Source of the DNA: Flavobacteriales bacterium | GTDB taxonomy: Bacteria; Bacteroidota; Bacteroidia; Flavobacteriales_E; Vicingaceae | Direction of reading: 5' to 3' | DNA: 64,000 bases | Assembly: GCA_905339165.1 (NCBI GenBank) | Contig: CAJPFH010000005.1 | Location: 147,120 to 211,119 of the forward strand | Shown here: one piece after another, positions 9,333-17,638 of the stretch | How positions within the stretch are numbered: position 1 is the first letter of the stretch | Layout: every line of letters begins with the position of its first letter | Position numbers and translations under genes: made by a program | Notes under the pieces: model-generated | Database searches by the model: none | Told to the model about the DNA's origin: nothing | The model's input: the letters and a program-made list of their open reading frames with translations, nothing else

Positions 9333-10490
9333 ATGTACCCTACCATTTCCTATTTTATAAAAGATATTTTTGGAGTAAACATTCCACTCCCCTTTCCCAC
9401 CTTTGGTTTTATTGTGGCATTCGCTTTTTTTGCAGCAGCCTACTTCTTTGCCAAAGAACTTAAAAGAAAGGAATACGAAGGATTGCTTTTAGCCTCCCTT
9501 AAAACAACTACTTTTGGAAAACCTTTTCCTATACAAGAATACATTAGCAGTGCCTTAATGGGATTTATTATTGCATGGAAACTTTTTTATGCCATTGGTA
9601 ATTATTCAGAATTTGCTACTGATCCTCAAAAAATAATTCTCTCAACTAATGGGAGTATTTTAGGTGGAATACTTGGAGCTGCCACGATGTTACTTTTTAA
9701 ATTTTTGGAAGATAAAAAACAACGTTTGCCTGAACCTGAAACAAAAGAAATTGAGTTTCATCCTTATCAGCATGTTGGCAACATGACTATGATTGCTGCG
9801 ATTGGAGGAATACTAGGAGCTAAATTGTTTCATAATTTAGAAGAGTGGAATGATTTTGTTAACAACCCTATTGAAGCCTTGCTATCCTTTAGCGGTTTAA
9901 GTATATACGGAGGTCTTATTATTGGAGGAGCTTCCGTAGTTTTTTACGCATGGAAAAACAAACTTCACCCTATACACGTAATGGATGCTTGTGCTCCTGC
10001 ACTTATGATGGCCTATGCAATAGGTCGTATAGGTTGTCATTTATCGGGCGATGGAGATTGGGGCATTGTAAATACTTCAGTTGCTCCTTCTTTTATTCCA
10101 AACTGGCTATGGGCATACAATTATCCAAACAATGTGGTATCTGAAGGAATTCCTATAGAAGGGTGCACAGGTTTGTACTGTCATGTGTTACCTCAACCGG
10201 TTTACCCTACTCCACTATACGAAAGCCTTATCAGTTTACTTTTCTTTGCCACCCTTTGGTTTTTTCGTAAAAAAATAACTGTACCCGGAGTAATGTTTTG
10301 TTCCTACATGATAATGAACGGCATAGAACGTTTTTTTATAGAAAAAATACGCATCAACCCTCCTTACCACATTGGAGGAATTGAAGCCACACAAGCTGAA
10401 ATAATTTCAGCATTATTGGTTATTGTTGGAATAGTAGGTATTTGGCTACTAACCAAAAAAAATATAAAACAGCCAAACCAAATTAAGTAA
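9333..10490 (+). CDS. lgt: Prolipoprotein diacylglyceryl transferase
   Basis: 385-residue inner-membrane enzyme that transfers diacylglycerol from phosphatidylglycerol to the lipobox cysteine of prelipoproteins, the first step of lipoprotein maturation. Several membrane segments are evident. The signature loop reads GRIGCHLSGDGDWG near residues 230-243 and the catalytic-region NGIERFFIEKIR follows near 328-339. In E. coli the signature is GRIGNF-NGE, so Asn and Glu positions are altered here, in a manner I believe is common in Bacteroidota. The protein is about 90 residues longer than E. coli Lgt, with an insertion between the first segments. Many lipoproteins in this window would be its substrates. 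Confidence 0.9.
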   Translation: MYPTISYFIKDIFGVNIPLPFPTFGFIVAFAFFAAAYFFAKELKRKEYEGLLLASLKTTTFGKPFPIQEYISSALMGFIIAWKLFYAIGNYSEFATDPQKIILSTNGSILGGILGAATMLLFKFLEDKKQRLPEPETKEIEFHPYQHVGNMTMIAAIGGILGAKLFHNLEEWNDFVNNPIEALLSFSGLSIYGGLIIGGASVVFYAWKNKLHPIHVMDACAPALMMAYAIGRIGCHLSGDGDWGIVNTSVAPSFIPNWLWAYNYPNNVVSEGIPIEGCTGLYCHVLPQPVYPTPLYESLISLLFFATLWFFRKKITVPGVMFCSYMIMNGIERFFIEKIRINPPYHIGGIEATQAEIISALLVIVGIVGIWLLTKKNIKQPNQIK

Positions 10491-10495
10491 ACACG

Positions 10496-11272
10496 TTGGA
10501 AATTAGCGGTATTTATATCTATCCCATTAAATCATTGGGGATTGTTACAGTTCAGGAATGTGAGGTAAATCAAAACGGTTTTAAATATGATAGGAAATGG
10601 ATGCTGATAGATGAACACCATCGTTTTTTAGGTCAACGAGAACACTCAGAAATGGCTTTGCTTGCCGTTAAAATAGAAAATAATACTTTGTATAAACCAG
10701 AACTAAACATTTCTATACCTATTGATGCTCCCGATAATCAACCTAAAACTGTGAAAATATGGAATGATGAGTGCAAAGCCATTCCTTATAATAAAGAATA
10801 TAATTAATGGTTTTCAGATATCTTAAAACAAAAGTGCTCCTTAGTTAAAATGCCCGATACTACACAAAGAAAAGTAGATACCCTCTACGTATTTGAAAAC
10901 GAAACGGTAAATTTTTCCGATGGTTATCCGTTTATGTTGACAGGCACCACTTCTTTAGAAAAATTAAATACTATGCTACACACAGAGGTTGATATGTTAC
11001 AATTTCGCCCAAGTATTGTAATAAAAACTAACATTCCTTTTGTAGAAGACTCATTTCTTGAGTTTAAAATAAACCAAATATCTTTCCGTGTTGCAAAACC
11101 ATGTGCACGCTGTATAGTACCAAGTATCAATCTTTTAGATGGGAGTAAAAATTCGAAAATTTTAGAGGTTTTGTCTTCTTTCAGAAAACAAAACAACAAA
11201 ATACTGTTTGGTCAAAACTTTCTACATAAAGGCACCGGAAAAATAAGAATAGGCAATAAAATTGAACCATAA
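10496..11272 (+). pseudogene. MOSC-domain (YcbX-like) protein interrupted by an in-frame TAA
   Basis: A MOSC protein related to YcbX and the molybdenum-cofactor sulfurase C-terminal domain, which handle Moco-linked sulfur or N-hydroxylated substrates. The N-terminal beta-barrel (GIYIYPIKSLG) is encoded from a TTG at 10496 to a TAA at 10805-10807. The same frame continues without a gap as WFSDILKQKCSLVKMP and a complete MOSC core with KPCARC near the end. In family members the residues around the stop form one continuous segment, so the stop replaces a single residue and nothing is missing. Either a recent nonsense mutation, a base-call error or stop readthrough explains it. The downstream half could alternatively start at ATG 10850. 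It lies between lgt and the inositol monophosphatase gene. Confidence 0.75.
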
Positions 11273-11283
11273 AAGCAAGCATT

Positions 11284-12075
11284 ATGAATTACGAAGAAAT
11301 GTGCAAAAAAGTAGTGGAAATAGCCCAACGTGCAGGGAACTTCATTTCATCGCAACGCGTTATAGCTAGTGATATTGAGGAAAAATCGAAAAATAGCTTA
11401 GTAACATTTGTAGATAAACAAACCGAAAAAATAATCGTAGATGCACTCTCAAATCTGTTACCGGAAGCCGGTTTTATAACTGAAGAGGGCACCTCGGATA
11501 AAAAAGGAAAAAAATTCAGTTGGATAATAGACCCCTTAGACGGAACTACTAATTTCATACATGGTGTTCCTTGCTATGCGGTTAGTATTGCATTAACCGA
11601 AAATGAGGATATTGTACTAGGTGTGGTGTACGAGATAAACCTTAAAGAGTGTTTTTACGCATGGAAAAACAGCAAGGCCTATTTAAACGGAAAAGAAATC
11701 GCGGTTTCCAACACCTCACAATTGAAAAACGCCTTAATTGCTACAGGTTTTCCGTATTACAATTTCAGTAAGCTAAACGAATACCTCGATTTATTCAGAA
11801 ATTTGCTTCAGGAAACAAGAGGTATCAGACGCCCCGGAGCCGCCTCTGTAGATTTAGCATACGTAGCCTGTGGCCGTTTCGATGGGTTTTACGAAATTAC
11901 ATTACACCCATGGGATGTGGCTGCCGGAGCTTTTATAATACAACAAGCAGGTGGTTTTGTGAGTGATTTTAGCGGAAATAACAACTGGCTGTACGGAGAA
12001 GAAATTGTAGTGGGTAATAAAACAATACACCAGGAACTTCTCGATAAGATTAAAAACCACTTTCTTAGCATTTAG
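11284..12075 (+). CDS. Inositol monophosphatase family protein (SuhB-like)
   Basis: 263-residue Mg-dependent phosphatase of the inositol monophosphatase family. The metal-binding motif DPLDGTTNF sits at residues 83-91, an upstream Glu of the site is in ITEEGTSD (near 65), and the second motif WDVAAGAFI starts near 210. The length is usual. The natural substrate may be inositol-1-phosphate, a sugar phosphate or PAP; sequence cannot decide. Its stop overlaps that of the convergent E1 gene by 4 nt, leaving no space for a terminator between them. Confidence 0.9.
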   Translation: MNYEEMCKKVVEIAQRAGNFISSQRVIASDIEEKSKNSLVTFVDKQTEKIIVDALSNLLPEAGFITEEGTSDKKGKKFSWIIDPLDGTTNFIHGVPCYAVSIALTENEDIVLGVVYEINLKECFYAWKNSKAYLNGKEIAVSNTSQLKNALIATGFPYYNFSKLNEYLDLFRNLLQETRGIRRPGAASVDLAYVACGRFDGFYEITLHPWDVAAGAFIIQQAGGFVSDFSGNNNWLYGEEIVVGNKTIHQELLDKIKNHFLSI

Positions 12076-14495
12076 TACAATGCAGGATATTTTGAGGGAT
12101 TTGCTTCGTGCATTATTTCGTATGCGGCTTCAAAAATATCTTCTGCACTTGGTTTTGAAAAATAATCACCATCACTCCCATAAGCAGGCCTATGATTTTC
12201 CCCTGTCAATGTTTTTGGCTTGGAGTCCAAATAATTATATCCATTTTGCTCTTCTAATACTTTTTGTAAAATATAAGCACTTGCCCCTCCGGGTACATCT
12301 TCATCTACAATAAGTAAGCGATTTGTTTTTTGAAGAGATTTGGCTATAATATGACTAATATCAAAAGGCAATAATGTTCTGCAATCTATTAATTCTGCCG
12401 ATATACCATTTTCTATAAACTTTTGATTAACAGATAGTAAAATATTGCTTGTTGAACCATAACTTAATATAGTTAAATCATTCCCTTCGGCTAAAATTTC
12501 GGGTACTCCGAGCGGGGTATAAAACTGCCCAATGTTTTCGGGTAATTTCTCTTTGGAACGATATGCGTTTAATGGCTCTATGATTAAAGCGGGGTCATCA
12601 CCTTGCATTAATGTATTGTAAAACCCGGCTGCATCGGTCATGTTTCGGGGTACGCATACATGTACTCCTCTTACGGAATTGATAATCATTCCCATGGGCG
12701 AACCTGAATGCCAAATACCTTCTAATCTGTGTCCTCTGGTACGAATAATAAGAGGGGCCATTTGCCCTCCTTTAGTCCTCCAACGCGTGGTGGCAAGGTC
12801 ATCGCTCATTAACTGTATGCAGTATGCCAAATAATCGAGGTACTGAATTTCTGCAATTGGCCTGAGGCCTCGTAAAGCCAAACCTATTCCCTGCCCAAGT
12901 ATTGTTGCCTCTCTGATGCCTGTATCAAACACTCTTAATTCTCCGTGTTTAGCCTGTAAGCCTTCTAAACCTTGGTTTACGCCACCAATTTTTCCAGAAT
13001 CTTCGCCAAAAATGAGTACACTCGGATTGTTGGTAAGCAAGTAATCAAAGTTTTCTCTAAGTATAATTCTGCCGTCAACCATCTCGTTTGATGGCGAACA
13101 AACAGGTTTAACTGGACTTACATTTAGAGGCGAGTTTTTTGTTTCGCTGTACAAATGAGATGCATAAAGTTTGGATATTTTACTTTTTTGCTCTTTATAC
13201 CAACTTATCAATTTGCTCTTTGCACTATTTCTATTGTTTTTAAGTAAGTAAATCGCTCTTCTTACAATCTCGTGTATTTCTTTTCTACCGGGTTCTTTTA
13301 AACTTTTTAACTCCGCTAGTTGATTTCTTAGCTCATCGTTTTCTGCTTCATTGAGCACTTCTGAAAGTAAAAAAACAGCCTCATTTTGTTCTAATTTAAT
13401 TGGTGTTAAATAAGCTTCCCATGCCGATTTTTTAGCTTCACGTACTTCTTTTTTTGCTTCTTCTTGAATGGTATTTAATTCCTCTTCTGTGGCTATCTTT
13501 TTATCTACTAACCATTCACCCATCTTTTTTATGCAACAAAAATCAGTTTCCCATTGCAACCGTTCGGCCGATTTATAACGCTCATGAGAACCTGAAGTAG
13601 AATGACCTTGAGGTTGGGTAACTTCCTCTACGTGAATAACTACCGGAATATGTTGCTCGCGAGAAATTTCTACCGCTTTTTGATAAGTGGTTATTAAATC
13701 GGGATATTTCCAAGCTTTTACTGTAAATATTTCTAAACCGTTTTTTTTGTCTTTATCTCGTTGAAAACCTCTTAATACCTCCGAAATACTTTCTTTGGTA
13801 GTTTGATATTTTTTAGGAACTGATATTCCGTGTCCATCGTCCCATACAGAAAGGACTAAAGGCACTTGTAAAACACCTGCCGCATTAATGGTTTCCCACA
13901 CCATTCCTTCAGAGGTACTGGCATCACCAATAGTACCAAAAGCTACCTCGTTGCCTTTGTTAGAGAATTTTGCATAAGAAGCCAGTAAAGGATTTTCTCG
14001 GTACATTTTAGAGGCTAGGGCTAAACCCAGCAAACGAGGCATTTGACTTCCTGTGGGGGAAATATCTGAAGCGGAGTTTTTTTGCTGCATCAGATTTTTC
14101 CATTCTCCATCTTCGTTTAAATTGCGAGTAGCAAAGTGCCCGTTCATGGAACGCCCGGCAGAACTGGGCTCGGCTATTACATCGGTGTGTGCATATAATT
14201 GGGCAAAAAACTCTTGAACCGTAAGGTTGCCCACGGCCATCATAAAAGTTTGGTCTCGATAATAACCCGAACGAAAATCTCCCTCTTTAAAAAACTTAGC
14301 CATGGCAATTTGAGGGATTTCTTTTCCATCGCCAAAGATGCCAAATTTGGCTTTGCCTGTAAGAACTTCCTTTCTCCCTAATAAAGAGGCTTCTCTGCTA
14401 ATATTTGCCAACTTATAATCGGATAGTAATTCATTTCTCATTTCTTCGAACGAAATTTTAGTTCCTAATTTTTCTGATACTGTTTCTGCTGCCAT
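12072..14495 (-). CDS. 2-oxoacid dehydrogenase E1 component, fused alpha and beta subunits
   Basis: 807-residue thiamine-diphosphate-dependent E1 that decarboxylates a 2-oxoacid and passes the acyl group to the lipoyl E2. Residues about 1-400 are an E1-alpha (TPP/Mg region IGDASTSEG near 187-195, where GDG is more usual; phosphorylation-loop-like GHSTSGSHERYKS). Residues about 470-807 are an E1-beta (FGEDSGKIGGVNQGLEGL, RVFDTGIREATILGQGIG). A charged linker joins them. The fused form is common in Bacteroidota and is usually linked to branched-chain or pyruvate substrates; which one is not determinable here. No E2 or E3 gene is adjacent. The start ATG lies downstream of a TAACTTCG promoter-like element at 14519-14526. 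Confidence 0.88.
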   Translation of the reverse strand: MAAETVSEKLGTKISFEEMRNELLSDYKLANISREASLLGRKEVLTGKAKFGIFGDGKEIPQIAMAKFFKEGDFRSGYYRDQTFMMAVGNLTVQEFFAQLYAHTDVIAEPSSAGRSMNGHFATRNLNEDGEWKNLMQQKNSASDISPTGSQMPRLLGLALASKMYRENPLLASYAKFSNKGNEVAFGTIGDASTSEGMVWETINAAGVLQVPLVLSVWDDGHGISVPKKYQTTKESISEVLRGFQRDKDKKNGLEIFTVKAWKYPDLITTYQKAVEISREQHIPVVIHVEEVTQPQGHSTSGSHERYKSAERLQWETDFCCIKKMGEWLVDKKIATEEELNTIQEEAKKEVREAKKSAWEAYLTPIKLEQNEAVFLLSEVLNEAENDELRNQLAELKSLKEPGRKEIHEIVRRAIYLLKNNRNSAKSKLISWYKEQKSKISKLYASHLYSETKNSPLNVSPVKPVCSPSNEMVDGRIILRENFDYLLTNNPSVLIFGEDSGKIGGVNQGLEGLQAKHGELRVFDTGIREATILGQGIGLALRGLRPIAEIQYLDYLAYCIQLMSDDLATTRWRTKGGQMAPLIIRTRGHRLEGIWHSGSPMGMIINSVRGVHVCVPRNMTDAAGFYNTLMQGDDPALIIEPLNAYRSKEKLPENIGQFYTPLGVPEILAEGNDLTILSYGSTSNILLSVNQKFIENGISAELIDCRTLLPFDISHIIAKSLQKTNRLLIVDEDVPGGASAYILQKVLEEQNGYNYLDSKPKTLTGENHRPAYGSDGDYFSKPSAEDIFEAAYEIMHEANPSKYPALY

Positions 14496-14518
14496 GTTAT
14501 AGGATTAAAATACGTTTG

Positions 14519-14526
14519 CGAAGTTA
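14519..14526 (-). promoter_or_regulatory. Possible -7 element of the E1 gene
   Basis: On the minus strand the sequence reads TAACTTCG about 24 nt upstream of the ATG, one base off TAnnTTTG. No good -33 TTTG is present, so support is weak. Confidence 0.3.
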
Positions 14527-14581
14527 ATAAAAAAGGGGTAAACTTTTTTTTATCAAACTTTTTCATATCTTATTGGTTAGG

Positions 14582-15139
14582 TTACAATTTTCCCTCCAGC
14601 TTAACTAAATTCGAAAACATAATTACATCAAAAGTGAAGTGAGCAGATGTAGCAGCCCAAATACCAAAGTTCAAAAATAAGTATCCAAAACCTGCCGAGG
14701 CAAAAACCATGTATATGCCATAAATACTCAGTTTCCAATCAAAGGGATTTAAATATCCATGTATTGCCACAAATACAATCGATACCAACCATACTCCAAA
14801 TAGTGGTTGCAATGCCCCCCTAAAAAGTATTTCTTCGCCAACACCTGCACAAAAGGATAGAAATACTATTTCTATTTTGCTAAGATTCATAGAACTTATT
14901 AATTCTGAATAATAATTATTGGTTTCTTTTAAAAAAGGTAAACGAACAATGGCCACAGCCAGCAAGCCGGTTCCTACACCAAAACTCAATCCAAACATTA
15001 ATTGTGTTACCACTGTACCACTCCCCATCAAATGCTGTTCAACCGATGGGTTAACCCACCAATAGATAAACAGGCATCCGATAGCACTGAAAAACAAAAG
15101 AGTAAACCAACCCAATAATATAATAGTCCTTTTATTCAT
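14582..15139 (-). CDS. CPBP family intramembrane glutamic endopeptidase
   Basis: 185-residue membrane protein of the CPBP (CAAX/Abi, Rce1-like) family. The family motifs are visible in order: EEILFRG near residues 101-107 with the catalytic Glu pair, the FVAIHG motif with a His near 127, and the last motif SAHFTFDV with a His near 165. Four to five membrane segments surround them. The physiological substrate is unknown for most bacterial members. It sits alone on the minus strand between the E1 gene and a divergent lipoprotein gene. Confidence 0.88.
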   Translation of the reverse strand: MNKRTIILLGWFTLLFFSAIGCLFIYWWVNPSVEQHLMGSGTVVTQLMFGLSFGVGTGLLAVAIVRLPFLKETNNYYSELISSMNLSKIEIVFLSFCAGVGEEILFRGALQPLFGVWLVSIVFVAIHGYLNPFDWKLSIYGIYMVFASAGFGYLFLNFGIWAATSAHFTFDVIMFSNLVKLEGKL

Positions 15140-15228
15140 ACTGCTAAATTATTCGTTTTGCATAAAGTATAATATTCCGGTGATAATGTTAATAAATCTC
15201 TAAAAAAAATGGCATATAATATTCTTTT

Positions 15229-15256
15229 TTTGTCTTTAGAAGGTTTATTATCTTTG
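15229..15256 (+). promoter_or_regulatory. Promoter of the first tandem lipoprotein gene
   Basis: A TTTG at 15229-15232 and a TATCTTTG at 15249-15256, 16 nt apart, fit the Bacteroidota primary sigma-factor promoter. The start codon follows 25 nt after the -7 element. Confidence 0.6.
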
Positions 15257-15280
15257 CCCTAAACTAAAAATATTGTAATC

Positions 15281-16048
15281 ATGAAAAAATTAATTATTTC
15301 TGCAATTGCTATTATAGTGGTTGCAAGCACTTTTACAGCCTGTAAAAAAGGGAGCGAAGATCCTGGTATTTCTTTGAAATCAAGAAAAGGGCGTGTTACC
15401 GGAGAATGGAAAGCCACTAAAATTGAGGTTAAATCTAACTCTAATAACACCTATTCCTCAGGAGGAAATTCAGACAACTTGTCTTCCAGTTCTACCATGA
15501 AAGCTGAAAACGGAACAGCAACCTATTCTTCTACTGAAAATGACAATGGAGATATTACTACTGTAAATCTAACAGGTACTGTTGAATACACCGTTACCTT
15601 CGAAAAAGACGGAAGCTATAAAGCCAAATTTACTCGTAATTTAAACGGCACCACAGTAAATAGTGGTAACAGTATTAACACAAAAGTAAACTCAACAGAA
15701 GAAACAACCGGTGGATGGAACTTTATTGGTGGGCAGGAAAAAGATTATAAAAACAAAGAACGAATTCTGTTAAATATTTTAACTATTAAAGGATCTACTA
15801 CTACCGACTATGACATACCCGGTACAGGAGTTTATTCTTCAAAAAGTGAAACAGACGAAACTACAGCCAGTGGTGAAAATACCGAAACGTGGGTGCTTAC
15901 TTCTTTAAAAAATAAATCAATTGAAGCAACCGGCTCAGGAAAATCTACCTACAAATACACAGACTCGTATTCTTACATGGGTAACAATGGTTCCGGTACA
16001 GGCAACAATACCAGCGACTTTACCTTTACTATTACGTTAGAACAATAA
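15281..16048 (+). CDS. Lipoprotein, tandem paralogue 1
   Basis: 255-residue lipoprotein. The signal peptide ends TFTAC with the lipidated Cys near residue 20. The next 20 residues (KKGSEDPGISLKSRKGR) are nearly the same as in the downstream paralogue, after which the two diverge. The mature part is Ser/Thr/Asn-rich and probably beta-structured, with lipocalin-like features: a GEWKATKI opening strand, an FEKDGSYKAKF strand, and a TGGWNF segment. Such lipocalin-like lipoproteins are frequent in Bacteroidota and usually of unknown function. Anchored in a membrane facing the periplasm or outside. Confidence 0.75.
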   Translation: MKKLIISAIAIIVVASTFTACKKGSEDPGISLKSRKGRVTGEWKATKIEVKSNSNNTYSSGGNSDNLSSSSTMKAENGTATYSSTENDNGDITTVNLTGTVEYTVTFEKDGSYKAKFTRNLNGTTVNSGNSINTKVNSTEETTGGWNFIGGQEKDYKNKERILLNILTIKGSTTTDYDIPGTGVYSSKSETDETTASGENTETWVLTSLKNKSIEATGSGKSTYKYTDSYSYMGNNGSGTGNNTSDFTFTITLEQ

Positions 16049-16082
16049 GATTTATAAGTAAAACGTATAAACTACTTAAAAG

Positions 16083-16111
16083 AAAAACTCCGTTAATAGC
16101 GGAGTTTTTTT
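16083..16111 (+). terminator. Intrinsic terminator after lipoprotein 1
   Basis: Stem of about 10 bp (AAAAACTCCG paired with CGGAGTTTTT) around a 7-nt loop, followed by a T-run. Confidence 0.85.
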
Positions 16112-16278
16112 ATACCTATAAAAAGGTACGCACCCAAAGGTATTTTGACTAATATGCAGTTAATTGTTAATAAAACTAAATTATTTTATATTGCTAATAA
16201 ACAAAGCATTAACATTAATATAAACAATTATTAAACATTAAATAACTACAAAATTGTTCATAAACATTCTATTTTTTT

Positions 16279-16307
16279 TTTGAATAAAGAAAATTTAATT
16301 ACTTTTG
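16279..16307 (+). promoter_or_regulatory. Promoter of the second tandem lipoprotein gene
   Basis: TTTG at 16279-16282 and TACTTTTG at 16300-16307 are separated by 17 nt, matching the Bacteroidota -33/-7 consensus. The gene therefore has its own promoter, giving a leader of about 40 nt. Confidence 0.65.
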
Positions 16308-16353
16308 CCGCACTTAAAATTTAAAAACCAATAAAAACTAAAATTTGAACACT

Positions 16354-17061
16354 ATGAAAAAATTAATTCTATCCGCTATTGCTATTGCTGTAGTAGCTTC
16401 AACTTTTACAAGTTGTAAAAAAGGTTCTGGAGACCCTGGTATTTCTTTTAAATCAAGAAAAGGCCGTGTTGAAGGTTCTTGGAAAATTACTGAGTGGATA
16501 CAAAACGTAACCATCAATAATGGAGGTAACACTTCTACAGAAGAAACCAAATTAACAGATGCTACATACACTATGACAGAAAAAGAAGACGGGGATACCT
16601 ATGTAACAAATGGTACCGTACAAGCTCATACTATCAATTTCGATAAAAAAGGAGCATATGATTTAACACAAAATGTCACTTTAACTTCTTCTTCTTTAAA
16701 CGGTGGTACTCCAAACACTTATACCGAAGCCAACACAAGAACCTATTCTGAAAAAGGAACTTGGAACTTCTTAGGTAAAGTAGATGATTTCAAAAACAAA
16801 GAAAGAATTGTTCTTAACGTAACTGAGTCTGTTTCTAACACATGGTCTTGGGAGTTAGTAGGTGGAAACATTAAATGGACAGAGTACAAAAACACTCAAA
16901 AATATGCTAATGGAGAGAGATCCAATGTTATGCATATAACTACTCTTAAAGGCAAAGAAATGGAACTTGACGGAGAGATTGATAATTCATCTTCTTCTAC
17001 TGTTCCTGGTTCTAACACAAATTCTGAAAAAGGAACTTGGTCTGCTAAGTTAGCTCAATAG
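16354..17061 (+). CDS. Lipoprotein, tandem paralogue 2
   Basis: 235-residue lipoprotein paralogous to the gene upstream. Signal peptide with TFTSC, lipidated Cys near residue 20, then KKGSGDPGISFKSRKGR, almost the same as in paralogue 1. The mature part is lipocalin-like (GSWKITEWI, FDKKGAYDLT, KGTWNFLGK) but shares little sequence with paralogue 1 beyond a few strands. ATG 16354 was chosen over an in-frame TTG nine bases upstream because it aligns exactly with the paralogue. It has its own promoter and is followed by a long palindromic terminator. Confidence 0.77.
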   Translation: MKKLILSAIAIAVVASTFTSCKKGSGDPGISFKSRKGRVEGSWKITEWIQNVTINNGGNTSTEETKLTDATYTMTEKEDGDTYVTNGTVQAHTINFDKKGAYDLTQNVTLTSSSLNGGTPNTYTEANTRTYSEKGTWNFLGKVDDFKNKERIVLNVTESVSNTWSWELVGGNIKWTEYKNTQKYANGERSNVMHITTLKGKEMELDGEIDNSSSSTVPGSNTNSEKGTWSAKLAQ

Positions 17062-17071
17062 TAAAATCCTT

Positions 17072-17129
17072 AAACTAAATAAAATAAAAAAGCCCCGAAT
17101 ATTCGGGGCTTTTTTATTTTATTTAGTTT
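17072..17129. terminator. Perfect 58-nt palindrome acting as terminator
   Basis: Positions 17072-17100 are the exact reverse complement of 17101-17129, with no spacer. The GC core AGCCCCGAAT/ATTCGGGGCT is flanked by A-rich and T-rich arms, so it can terminate in both directions. The right arm overlaps the -7 element of the next gene. Confidence 0.85.
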
Positions 17130-17131
17130 TG
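17124..17131 (+). promoter_or_regulatory. -7 element of the DUF4920 gene, inside the palindrome
   Basis: TAGTTTTG fits TAnnTTTG and ends 17 nt before the ATG. A TTCG at 17102-17105, 18 nt upstream, may serve as a poor -33 element. Six of the eight bases lie in the right arm of the palindrome. Confidence 0.5.
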
Positions 17132-17148
17132 CAGAAAAGCAATAAACA

Positions 17149-17634
17149 ATGAAAACAATAGCCGGTATTATACTAATCATCTCATTCTTTTCTTGTGCTA
17201 ACGAAGCAAACAAAGAACAAGTGGCTACAACTAAAAGCAACCTTAACGAATACTTTGGAGATACGATAAACTCCGAGGGAGCGATAACCACTAGTGAATT
17301 TCTTTCTAAGATAAAAGAAGTGGATTCTTTGGAAGTAAAGTTGGAAGCCAAAATATCTGAAGTATGCCAAAAGAAAGGATGTTGGATGGATTTGGATTTA
17401 GAAAATGGTGAAACCATGACGGTTCGCTTTAAAGATTACGGCTTTTTTGTTCCCAAAAATGCTGATGGTAGAATAGCTATTGTAAAAGGGTGGGCAAAAA
17501 AAGATACTACTACGGTAGAATTACTTCGCCATTATGCCGAAGATGCCGGAAAATCGAAAGAAGAAGTAGAAGCCATAACAGAACCCGAAATAGGCTACTC
17601 ATTTGAAGCTCACGGTGTAATCATTAAACCCTAG
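17149..17634 (+). CDS. DUF4920 domain lipoprotein
   Basis: 161-residue lipoprotein of the DUF4920 family. The signal peptide ends FFSC (Cys near residue 16). The mature domain carries the family's Cys-containing core EVCQKKGCWMDLDL near residues 73-86, with a strand GETMTVRFKDYGFFVP and a C-terminal YSFEAHGVII. The two Cys in CQKKGC, conserved in the family, could bind metal; that is inference. The next gene starts 4 nt after the stop, so the pair is an operon. Confidence 0.85.
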   Translation: MKTIAGIILIISFFSCANEANKEQVATTKSNLNEYFGDTINSEGAITTSEFLSKIKEVDSLEVKLEAKISEVCQKKGCWMDLDLENGETMTVRFKDYGFFVPKNADGRIAIVKGWAKKDTTTVELLRHYAEDAGKSKEEVEAITEPEIGYSFEAHGVIIKP

Positions 17635-17638
17635 CCCC

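Larger units (their letters stand above)
16049..16353 (+). other. 305-nt AT-rich intergenic region between the lipoprotein paralogues
   Basis: Holds the terminator of the first lipoprotein gene (16083-16110), then about 160 nt of A/T-rich DNA in which I see no gene or RNA structure, then the promoter of the second gene. A run of ten T follows near 16272-16281. Confidence 0.8.

Noticed and set aside
10850..11272. The second half of the MOSC gene considered as an independent gene
   Set aside because: It lacks the N-terminal domain and starts in the same frame right after the stop; a single interrupted gene explains the data better, although independent translation is not excluded.
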